Source: a bacterium
GTDB lineage: Bacteria; Patescibacteriota; Minisyncoccia; Phycocordibacterales; Phycocordibacteraceae
NCBI GenBank assembly: GCA_021817685.1
Contig: JAKAGD010000015.1
Coordinates: forward strand, 1-11,764
Direction: 5' to 3'
DNA length: 11,764 nucleotides
A model generated the notes under the pieces. That model saw only the letters and a list, made by a program, of their open reading frames with translations, had not been told where the DNA came from and ran no database searches. Numbering within the stretch: the first letter of the stretch is position 1; each line of letters begins with the position of its first letter. Below are positions 1 through 4,995 of this stretch, in pieces. Made by a program: the position numbers and the translations under genes.

Positions 1-177
1 TCCGATCTCCACTTGCGGCAGATCATGAATTATCTTGACGCGCGAGTCATTGGCCAGCCGGAAATATATCTGGGTCCGGCACAGGGAGTATTCGACTCGG
101 AAGGGAACATAACGGACGAGTCGGTGAAAGAACTGCTCGCCAAGGCGCTTGAGACGCTCAAAAATCGCGTCGCATGA
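1..177 (+). CDS. NADPH-dependent FMN reductase family protein, C-terminal fragment
   Basis: Frame 1 is open from the window edge to the TGA at 175-177 and gives the last 58 residues of a protein. The fragment has the pattern LRQIMNYLDARVIGQPEIY, then LGPAQGVFD, then EGNITDESVKELL. This is the usual C-terminal end of the flavodoxin-fold NADPH-dependent FMN/quinone/chromate reductase family, where a helix carrying LR is followed by a strand with PE and then the AQ-FD-GxxT segment before the last helix. Family members reduce quinones, azo dyes or metal ions using flavin and NAD(P)H in the cytosol. The flavin phosphate-binding loop lies upstream of the window and cannot be checked, so the substrate is unknown. 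The stop codon lies only 12 bases before the DUF2127 gene and overlaps its predicted promoter. Confidence 0.8.
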   Translation, partial: SDLHLRQIMNYLDARVIGQPEIYLGPAQGVFDSEGNITDESVKELLAKALETLKNRVA

Positions 178-189
178 TACGCTACGGGG
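175..189 (+). promoter_or_regulatory. Extended -10 promoter element giving a leaderless start for the DUF2127 gene
   Basis: TGA followed by TACGCT (175-183) reads as an extended -10 (TGn plus a weak hexamer, three of six matches). With the usual six-base discriminator, +1 falls at 190, the A of the ATG. The TG is part of the upstream TGA stop codon. There is no Shine-Dalgarno. It is the weakest match of the set, and the same spacing at other genes is what supports it. Confidence 0.35.
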
Positions 190-696
190 ATGGACGTAGA
201 ACTCCTCCCGAAAAATGAAGTAGAGCGCGAGAAGGACATACTGTGGTTCTTCGACCTGGCGCTTTGGCTCAAGGCGGTCAACGGCGGGCTCGAAATGCTC
301 GTCGCGTTCCTCGCGCTTGTCGTGCCGCCGTCTTTAGTGGTGAGGCTCATTGAATTCGCGACGAGCGGCGAGCTCACGCGAGATCCCGACGACCCGGTCG
401 CTACCGCATTGCACGATGCTGCGACTTCGTTCGCCGTGCATACGCATTATCTGTTCGCTTTGTACCTGGCGGTCCACGGGGCGATAAAGGTATTGCTCGT
501 CATCGGCATCTTTGCCGGGAAACGCATCGCGTACCCGCTCTTCATGCTTGCGCTCGTTATCTTCGGGACGTACGAAGCGTACCGCGGCTTCGTGCGGCAC
601 GAGGTCCTGCTTCAAGTACTCGCGGTGTTCGACTTCGGCGTCCTTGTGCTCACGGCTCACGAGTATCGGCGGCGGTATCCAGTTCAACCCGCTTAG
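190..696 (+). CDS. DUF2127 family integral membrane protein
   Basis: This 168-residue protein resembles the DUF2127 family of predicted membrane proteins, whose function is unknown. Visible features are a charged N-terminus (residues 1-16), a hydrophobic stretch about 30-56, a short polar loop rich in Asp (60-80), and three further membrane segments about 86-110, 113-131 and 138-157. The segment HYLFALYLAVHGAIKVLLV followed by RIAYP is the most characteristic part, with the His-Gly...Lys arrangement and the Tyr-Pro ahead of the next helix. It ends in a basic tail (YRRRYP). The ATG at 190 was chosen because the predicted -10 is exactly one promoter length upstream. The 3' end overlaps the convergent DedA gene by 47 bases. 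Confidence 0.85.
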   Translation: MDVELLPKNEVEREKDILWFFDLALWLKAVNGGLEMLVAFLALVVPPSLVVRLIEFATSGELTRDPDDPVATALHDAATSFAVHTHYLFALYLAVHGAIKVLLVIGIFAGKRIAYPLFMLALVIFGTYEAYRGFVRHEVLLQVLAVFDFGVLVLTAHEYRRRYPVQPA

Positions 697-1261
697 CGCG
701 ATACGCAAGCAGGTTGTGGCGCGCAATGAAAAAGAGCGCGAGCAGGAAGGCGAGCGCGATGCCCCAGCGCACGGGCCCCATCCATTCGGAAGTAAGGTTC
801 CCGAACCAATATGAGGCGGTGAAGAGAACCGTGGTCCAGATCGAAGTCGCGACGATGGCCGTCATGATGAACGTGGAAAGCGGCGAACGGAAAAAGCCGC
901 TGGCCGTATAGGTGGGGAGCCGCGAGCCCGGTATGAAGCGCGCGGAGAATACCGTGAGCACGAAGCGGGTCTCAAGCCACGCGCGGAACGGCGCGACGAA
1001 GTCGTGGTCCACATAGCGGGCAAGCCGCGTGTTGGTGCTCGCCAGATACCCGAGCGTGTAGAGCCCGATATCGCCGACAATGATCCCCGCATAGAGCGAG
1101 GCGAGGGCGATCGGGACGCCGATGATGTGGTCCGCCGCAAGCAAACCGACGATGACGGTCGTAGTGTCCTCGAGGAAGAACGTGCCGAGCATGATAGCGA
1201 GCGCAAGGAGTGCGTAACTACCGACCGAGCCGCCGATGAGGTGGGAAAGGAAGGGAACCAT
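650..1261 (-). CDS. DedA family (SNARE-associated/VTT domain) membrane protein
   Basis: This 203-residue protein has the hallmarks of the DedA/VTT superfamily, whose members act in membrane lipid handling (undecaprenyl phosphate or phospholipid flipping in characterised cases) and in membrane-potential homeostasis. An acidic residue follows the first hydrophobic region (FFLED, Glu31-Asp32). GDIGLYTLGY lies at 63-72, and the signature FSARFIPGSR at 105-114 is followed by a Gly near 122. Membrane segments are visible around 15-30, 33-70, 128-152 and 164-182, with a short basic/acidic tail. Length is typical for the family. The start at 1261 gives MVPFLSHLIGG, and an extended -10 lies just upstream. 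It converges on the DUF2127 gene and shares its last 47 bases with it. The substrate cannot be read from the sequence. Confidence 0.9.
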   Translation of the reverse strand: MVPFLSHLIGGSVGSYALLALAIMLGTFFLEDTTTVIVGLLAADHIIGVPIALASLYAGIIVGDIGLYTLGYLASTNTRLARYVDHDFVAPFRAWLETRFVLTVFSARFIPGSRLPTYTASGFFRSPLSTFIMTAIVATSIWTTVLFTASYWFGNLTSEWMGPVRWGIALAFLLALFFIARHNLLAYRAKRVELDTAADTREP

Positions 1262-1266
1262 ACGTA

Positions 1267-1282
1267 TTTCCGCAGTTTACCA
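1267..1282 (-). promoter_or_regulatory. Extended -10 promoter element of the DedA gene
   Basis: On the minus strand, TGG followed by TAAACT (1282 down to 1274) is an extended -10 (TGn plus four of six matches). A six-base discriminator puts +1 near 1267, which leaves a leader of about six bases before the ATG at 1261. There is no Shine-Dalgarno in that space and no convincing -35. Confidence 0.45.
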
Positions 1283-1335
1283 GATTTTTATGCACAGGAC
1301 GCCCTTCTTTTCCGTCGGTCCCGTTCCTGCGGCGG

Positions 1336-1355
1336 TATCATACGGGGAGCGCTCC
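1336..1355 (+). promoter_or_regulatory. Possible -10 (TATCAT) with a 10-bp palindrome over the start site, ahead of the DUF4383 gene
   Basis: TATCAT at 1336-1341 matches five of six bases of the -10 consensus and would start transcription near 1348, inside the perfect palindrome GGAGCGCTCC (1346-1355). That would give a leader of about 60 bases before the ATG at 1407, unlike the near-leaderless arrangement elsewhere here. No -35 box or ribosome-binding site is evident. The palindrome could be an operator or the foot of a small hairpin. Both readings are speculative. Confidence 0.25.
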
Positions 1356-1406
1356 GCTCCTGCGTTCACAGGCTTGCGAGCCGCTTTAGCAGTCCTAACG
1401 GTTTAT

Positions 1407-1793
1407 ATGGCGAAAACGCTCACGGTCATTTTCGGCGTTATCCTGGTGCTTCTCGGAGCGCTCGGGTTCGTCTCAAATCCCCTCATCGGCGCTAACGCGC
1501 TGTTCGCCGCTGATGCTATGCACAACATCGTGCACATCATCATGGGCGCGGTCCTCCTCCTGGTCGCCTTTTGGTACGGGGGACGCTCGGAGCTCTGGCT
1601 CAAGATCATAGGCGCCGTGATATTCCTGCTCGGTCTTATCGGGCTCATGACCGTCCCGTCGACGGGAGGATCGCTCCTCGGCCTCGCGTATACGAACGGC
1701 GCTTCGAACTGGTTCCATCTTGTCGCCGGAGTATTCGTTTTCGTAGCTCTCATCTACGGCAGGGAGGAACGGCAGCCGCCCCCGGCGGTCTAG
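1407..1793 (+). CDS. DUF4383 family small membrane protein
   Basis: This 128-residue protein has four hydrophobic segments (about 3-23, 40-57, 64-83 and 101-118). The pattern LGALGFVSNP, then ALFAADAMHNIVHIIMGAVLL, then YTNGASNWFHLVAGV matches the DUF4383 family. That family repeats a motif in which a DAxHN(I/L)VH or NGASNWFHL stretch opens a helix, giving two related halves. Function is unknown. The open frame continues upstream to 1236, but that stretch has no membrane-protein character, so the ATG at 1407 (MAKTLTV) was chosen because the first helix follows directly. No Shine-Dalgarno or well-placed -10 lies immediately upstream, so this start is less secure than its neighbours'. A hairpin terminator follows 15 bases after the stop. 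The tail is rich in Pro and Arg/Glu. Confidence 0.8.
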   Translation: MAKTLTVIFGVILVLLGALGFVSNPLIGANALFAADAMHNIVHIIMGAVLLLVAFWYGGRSELWLKIIGAVIFLLGLIGLMTVPSTGGSLLGLAYTNGASNWFHLVAGVFVFVALIYGREERQPPPAV

Positions 1794-1808
1794 CGGCCCG
1801 CAAAACGG

Positions 1809-1834
1809 AAACCGCCCGGTGAGGGGCGGTTTTT
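1809..1834 (+). terminator. Rho-independent terminator, probably bidirectional
   Basis: AAACCGCCC (1809-1817) pairs perfectly with GGGCGGTTT (1824-1832) around a six-base loop, and the run of T at 1830-1834 completes an intrinsic terminator for the DUF4383 transcript. On the other strand the hairpin begins four bases after the stop of the 1839-2021 minus-strand gene and is followed by a T-containing stretch (complement of 1802-1811), so it may serve both genes. Confidence 0.8.
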
Positions 1835-1838
1835 CGCT

Positions 1839-2021
1839 TTACGGCACGGATGGCGGGATGTGTCCGGCGTATGAAGCGAGGATCCCGGCTGCGGCGAACG
1901 CTTCTTGGGAACTCTGCAGGAACGTGACGATGGTTCGAACGAGTTCCGCAAAAACTGCGGGCATAAGCAGGGCGATGACGATGAGGAAGATGCCGAAACC
2001 GAAAGCGCGGAGAATACCCAT
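1839..2021 (-). CDS. Small (60-residue) hydrophobic membrane protein, unknown function
   Basis: The ATG at 2021 opens a 60-residue frame ending in TAA at 1839. Residues 8-27 (GFGIFLIVIALLMPAVFAEL) form a convincing membrane helix with a Pro kink. An amphipathic stretch with a QSSQE polar patch follows (28-40), then a second mildly hydrophobic Ala/Gly-rich segment (41-53) and a Pro-rich end. I do not recognise a family. I keep it because its composition is like that of a membrane protein rather than an antisense shadow, no competing gene covers the region, and the hairpin at 1809-1834 lies directly after its stop. It is divergent from the VKOR gene. It could be an assembly factor or a small regulator of an envelope complex, but nothing in the sequence decides. 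Confidence 0.55.
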   Translation of the reverse strand: MGILRAFGFGIFLIVIALLMPAVFAELVRTIVTFLQSSQEAFAAAGILASYAGHIPPSVP

Positions 2022-2188
2022 ACGACAAAGGATGATGGATAAGCCGAGTCCGAGAAGACGGATCGGCGAGACGGGTGGCGCGTCTCCGGTAGCAGCTTCT
2101 CCGAATGAGCTTCCTGCCCTTTATAACGCTTCTGCCGCCCAGGCGGTTGCATTTGCGCGGATGTGCCCGAGCGCGTATCCTACGGAAT
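2022..2188. other. Divergent intergenic region with two inverted repeats and -10-like elements
   Basis: This 167-base gap separates the minus-strand 60-residue protein from the VKOR gene. It holds the dyad GAGACG / CGTCTC (2068-2073 and 2081-2086, seven-base spacer) and the tight dyad CCGCC / GGCGG (2135-2139 and 2142-2146). The symmetrical AT-rich core TTATAA at about 2121-2126 reads as TATAAC on plus and TATAAA on minus, and is the most -10-like sequence between the two starts. No Shine-Dalgarno stands out on either side. The dyads are short enough to occur by chance. Confidence 0.3.
2176..2188 (+). promoter_or_regulatory. -10 element giving a near-leaderless start for the VKOR gene
   Basis: TATCCT (2176-2181) matches four of six -10 positions. 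A six-base discriminator places +1 at 2188, one base before the ATG at 2189. TTGCGC lies 16 bases upstream (2154-2159) and could be a weak -35. No ribosome-binding site is present. The position supports 2189 rather than the longer in-frame start at 2105. Confidence 0.4.
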
Positions 2189-2677
2189 ATGAAACGGGCG
2201 GGCGTCGTTCTCATCCTCTTCCTCGCGTTCTGCGGGCTTGCGGATTCTGCCTATCTCACCCAACACGAGCTCTCTGGCACGCCGCTCATCTGCAATATCG
2301 GGAATCTTTCGGGATGCAACATCGTCGCCGCGAGCCAATATTCGCGTATCTTCGGCATCCCGCTCGCGGAATTCGGAGTCCTCTTCTACAGCATCATATT
2401 CGTTCTCGCCGCTCTCGAGCTGGTCCTTTTTGATCGGCTTCTGCGCCGCGTGCTTCAGGCGATTGCGCTCATCGGCGTGCTTTCCTCGCTCTACTTCACT
2501 TCCGTTCAGATATTTTTCATCGGCGCGTTCTGCATCTACTGTTCGGCATCGGCGCTCATCACTCTTCTCATCCTCATTCTTGCCACGCGCATCGAGCCGA
2601 TCGAATGGCGCAGGCATGCCGTGCCCGCCGGCTCGTCCGAGGTCCCGCCGCATCTTGCGATGCCGCCGCGGGCATAA
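2189..2677 (+). CDS. Vitamin K epoxide reductase (VKOR) family thiol oxidoreductase
   Basis: This 162-residue protein has the VKOR layout. The first helix (5-20) leads to a periplasm-side loop with Cys35 and Cys43, eight residues apart as in the loop pair of characterised VKORs. Next come the conserved GIPLAEFGVLFY (56-67), further helices (about 66-80 and 88-108), and the active-site CIYC (Cys115, Cys118) at the start of the last helix. Bacterial VKORs take electrons from a DsbA-like partner and pass them to quinone, so they drive disulphide formation in exported proteins in place of DsbB. There is no fused thioredoxin domain, so the partner must be encoded elsewhere. The start MKRAGVV at 2189 was chosen because the residues upstream are Arg/Pro-rich and unlike a family N-terminus. 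The beta-helix protein gene follows after seven bases. Confidence 0.9.
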   Translation: MKRAGVVLILFLAFCGLADSAYLTQHELSGTPLICNIGNLSGCNIVAASQYSRIFGIPLAEFGVLFYSIIFVLAALELVLFDRLLRRVLQAIALIGVLSSLYFTSVQIFFIGAFCIYCSASALITLLILILATRIEPIEWRRHAVPAGSSEVPPHLAMPPRA

Positions 2678-2684
2678 TATCCGT
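2673..2684 (+). promoter_or_regulatory. -10 element overlapping the VKOR stop codon, leaderless start for the beta-helix protein
   Basis: CATAAT (2673-2678, five of six matches) contains the TAA stop of the VKOR gene (2675-2677). A six-base discriminator puts +1 at 2685, the A of the next ATG. If used, the downstream gene would have its own leaderless transcript despite lying seven bases behind VKOR. Confidence 0.45.
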
Positions 2685-3848
2685 ATGCAACGAACGCTCC
2701 TCGCCGTACTCGTACTCCTCCTCGTACCGGCGAGCGCGCTGGCGGCGCGTCCCGCCGCTTCCTTTTCGGCGGCGCGTTCGCTCTTGGTCGCGAGTTCTTC
2801 GCCCGGGAACGCATACTTTGCGGGCATGTCGGTCGTAAGCACCGCTCCGGTGGCGGGCGATCTCACGGCCCTCGGGGGTTCAGTCGTCATTGCGGCTCCG
2901 GTAAAAGGGGACGAACTCCTGCTCTCCGGCTCCGCGAGCGTTCGCGCCGCCGTGGGCGGCGACCTCCGCGCCGCCGGGGGAAGCCTTGATATCGAGGGGC
3001 CGGTGGCGGGCGACCTCATTGCGCTCGGCTACGACGTCGAGGATTCCGGCCGTTCGGGCGGAACCGTCTTTATCACTGCGGTAAATACCACCATCACGAA
3101 CGGAGCCGCGGGTCCGGTCACCGTCTACGGGAACAACGTTTCGCTTGCCGGAGACTTTGCCGGGGATGTCACCATCGTCGCGGGCGGCCACATTACGCTC
3201 GCGGAGAACACGGTCATACACGGCACGCTCTCCTACCAGGCGCCGGAACCCGCAGTCATCCCCGCATCGGTCTCGATCGAGGGCGGCATCGAGTACACGA
3301 ATGCGTCATACTTGCCGGACGCCGGAACTTCGAGGACGCTCGCGCTCGTCAGCATGGGATTCTTCCTTTTTGCGCGCATCCTCGGCGCCTTGATACTCGC
3401 CGGCCTTCTCGCCGGGCTGTTCCCGCGGCTCGCCGAAGAGGTCGTCCGCCGCGCATACACAAAGCCGCGCAGCATCCTGCTCACGATGCTGCTCGGTTTC
3501 GCGATACTCGTTGCCACGCCGGTTCTGCTCGTCCTCTTGTCCCTGACCTTCGTCGGCATCGGCCTCGCCTCTCTCCTGTTCATCCTCTACGCGCTCCTCG
3601 CCCTCCTTTCGGTCATGTATGCGGGCATTCTTCTCGGCAGCGTTTTCTCCCGTCGTTTCGCGCATCGCGATACGGTCTTTTGGCATGACGGCGTGCTCGG
3701 CATGCTCGCGCTCTCGCTCGTTGCGCTCGTGCCGGTCATCGGACTGCTCGTCGTTCTCCTGTTCACCATATTCACTTCCGGAGCGCTCCTCCAGCTTTTC
3801 TTCCATCTCGCCTTCCCGCACGAGGAACATACTCCTGAAATGGTATAG
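2685..3848 (+). CDS. Exported beta-helix (bactofilin-like) protein with four C-terminal membrane segments
   Basis: This 387-residue protein has three parts. Residues 1-20 are a signal peptide with an Ala-Leu-Ala cleavage site. Residues about 45-205 form a repetitive region in which a (P/A)V.GD motif recurs every 17-18 residues (Asp59, 76, 93, 111), followed by further hydrophobic/Gly repeats (VTVYGNNVSL, GDVTIVAGGHITL). This is the pattern of a polymer-forming bactofilin-like or other right-handed beta-helix domain. Residues 217-245, 263-287, 290-318 and 337-375 are strongly hydrophobic, with a Lys/Arg loop at 255-262. The inferred topology is a beta-helix outside the membrane anchored by a helical bundle. 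Similar predicted proteins are usually annotated only as polymer-forming cytoskeletal or hypothetical. The ATG at 2685 was chosen for the signal peptide and the -10 position. The role may be in the envelope or surface layer, which is inference. Confidence 0.75.
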   Translation: MQRTLLAVLVLLLVPASALAARPAASFSAARSLLVASSSPGNAYFAGMSVVSTAPVAGDLTALGGSVVIAAPVKGDELLLSGSASVRAAVGGDLRAAGGSLDIEGPVAGDLIALGYDVEDSGRSGGTVFITAVNTTITNGAAGPVTVYGNNVSLAGDFAGDVTIVAGGHITLAENTVIHGTLSYQAPEPAVIPASVSIEGGIEYTNASYLPDAGTSRTLALVSMGFFLFARILGALILAGLLAGLFPRLAEEVVRRAYTKPRSILLTMLLGFAILVATPVLLVLLSLTFVGIGLASLLFILYALLALLSVMYAGILLGSVFSRRFAHRDTVFWHDGVLGMLALSLVALVPVIGLLVVLLFTIFTSGALLQLFFHLAFPHEEHTPEMV

Positions 3849-3856
3849 TTGCGCGC
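3841..3856 (+). promoter_or_regulatory. Strong extended -10 promoter for the peroxiredoxin operon
   Basis: TGG followed by TATAGT (3841-3849) is an extended -10 with five of six hexamer matches, the best promoter element in the window. A six-base discriminator puts +1 at 3856, one base before the ATG at 3857. The TAG stop of the preceding gene (3846-3848) lies inside the hexamer. No -35 is needed for an extended -10 and none is seen. Confidence 0.6.
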
Positions 3857-4330
3857 ATGGAGATGCCGAAAGTCCACACACGCGCGCCCGATTTTGCGCT
3901 CCCCGACCAGGACGGCAAGGAGCACGCGCTCGCCGACTACCGGGGGAAGTGGGTGCTGCTCTATTTCTACCCCAAGGACGATACGCCGGGGTGCACCATT
4001 GAAGCCTGCGCGCTCCGCGATCAATTCAAGGACTTCACGAGCATCGGCGCCGTTGTGCTCGGGGTATCCACCGACAGCGTCGCAAGCCACAAGAAATTCG
4101 CGGGCACCTACGAACTGCCGTTCACGCTCCTCGCCGACGAATATAAGGAGGTCGTCGGACGTTACGGCGTGTTCGGCGAGAAGAAATTCATGGGGAAGAC
4201 CTACATGGGCACCGTCCGCACTTCGTTCCTCATTGATCCGGAAGGGAATATCGCGAAGGTGTACGAGAAAGTGAAACCCGAACTGCATGCCGCGGAGGTC
4301 GTCGCCGATCTCAAGACCCTCGCACGATGA
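3857..4330 (+). CDS. bcp: Thioredoxin-dependent peroxiredoxin, BCP/PrxQ type
   Basis: This 157-residue thioredoxin-fold peroxiredoxin reduces hydrogen peroxide and organic hydroperoxides in the cytosol, with thioredoxin as the usual electron donor. The active-site block YPKDDTPGCTIEAC places the peroxidatic Cys at 46 and a resolving Cys at 51, the C-x4-C spacing of BCP-type atypical 2-Cys enzymes. Thr43 and the conserved Arg121 (RTSFLID) complete the catalytic set. The N-terminal APDFALPDQDG and GVSTDS (69-74) are family landmarks, and length is normal. The start at 3857 follows the extended -10 directly, and Met3 is an alternative. It is the first gene of a unit with two DNA glycosylases, and its stop overlaps the next start (ATGA at 4327-4330). 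This fits a peroxide-defence and oxidised-base repair operon. Confidence 0.95.
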   Translation: MEMPKVHTRAPDFALPDQDGKEHALADYRGKWVLLYFYPKDDTPGCTIEACALRDQFKDFTSIGAVVLGVSTDSVASHKKFAGTYELPFTLLADEYKEVVGRYGVFGEKKFMGKTYMGTVRTSFLIDPEGNIAKVYEKVKPELHAAEVVADLKTLAR

Positions 4331-4995
4331 CCCCGGCGAAGCAAAAGGAGCGTACGGCGCGGGCGAAGAAGATACTCGCATACCTCAGGCGCGCGTATCC
4401 GAAACCCGAGAGCGAACTCAAACACCGCACGCCGTTCCAGTTCCTCGTCGCCGTCATCCTTTCGGCGCAGTGCACGGATAAAGCGGTGAACCGACTCACC
4501 GCAACGCTGTTCAAGAAATACAAAACGCCGAAAGACTTTGCGAAGGCGAACCCGGCGGCGTTTACGAAAGAAATTTCCTCTATTCCGTTTTTCCGTAATA
4601 AGGCGAAGGCGATTATCGGCGCAGCAAAGATGATCGAGGAACGATTCGGCGGGAAGGTCCCGAAGACCGAGGCCGAATTGGTTGAGCTGCCGGGCGTGGG
4701 GTATAAGACCGCGCATGTGGTACTCGGCGAACTGCATGACACGTGGGAGGGCATTGCGACCGACACGCACGTGAAGCGCTTCGCGAAGCGCTTTGACCTG
4801 ACCGACCAGAACGACCTCACAAAAATATCCAAGGATCTGGAGGCGCTTATCCCGAAAAAGGACTGGAAATATGTGAACAACGGCCTCGTGCTCTATGGCC
4901 GGTACGTGTGCCCGGCGCGTCCGCATGACTGCGCGGCGCACCCGCTTACGAAGCTCTGGCCGCCCGCCGCCATGAAGTGGCCGAAAGCGAAATGA
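4327..4995 (+). CDS. nth: Endonuclease III (bifunctional DNA glycosylase/AP lyase) with an incomplete Fe-S site
   Basis: This 222-residue HhH-GPD protein removes oxidised pyrimidines and cleaves the abasic strand. The helix-hairpin-helix is LPGVGYKTAHVVL (121-133), with the catalytic Lys at 127. The catalytic Asp is 146 (ATDTHVKR). LSAQCTDKAVN (45-55) is the usual substrate-pocket helix. The C-terminal cluster motif, normally C-x6-C-x2-C-x5-C, reads Cys195, Cys202, His205, Trp211, so the first two ligands are kept, the third is His and the fourth is Trp. The [4Fe-4S] cluster is therefore probably absent or unusual, while catalysis should remain possible because both active-site residues are present. 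The ATG overlaps the peroxiredoxin stop (ATGA), and its own stop overlaps the next ATG in the same way, which suggests translational coupling. Confidence 0.93.
   Translation: MTPAKQKERTARAKKILAYLRRAYPKPESELKHRTPFQFLVAVILSAQCTDKAVNRLTATLFKKYKTPKDFAKANPAAFTKEISSIPFFRNKAKAIIGAAKMIEERFGGKVPKTEAELVELPGVGYKTAHVVLGELHDTWEGIATDTHVKRFAKRFDLTDQNDLTKISKDLEALIPKKDWKYVNNGLVLYGRYVCPARPHDCAAHPLTKLWPPAAMKWPKAK

Noticed and set aside
2135..2146. CCGCC / GGCGG dyad as a terminator
   Set aside because: The loop would be only two bases and no T-run follows. At most it is a protein-binding dyad, and it may be chance.
2238..2684. N-terminal extension of the beta-helix protein into the VKOR region
   Set aside because: The extension is Ser/Arg-rich and out of frame with the VKOR gene, while a signal peptide starts cleanly at 2685 behind a -10 element.
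3587..4381. 264-residue minus-strand frame across the end of the beta-helix gene and the peroxiredoxin
   Set aside because: It overlaps two well-supported genes, has no recognisable domain, and its composition is that of an antisense shadow.
4977..4991. GTG start five codons before the chosen MutY-like start
   Set aside because: The ATG at 4992 makes the same ATGA overlap as the preceding gene pair, and the extra residues add nothing conserved. It cannot be excluded.
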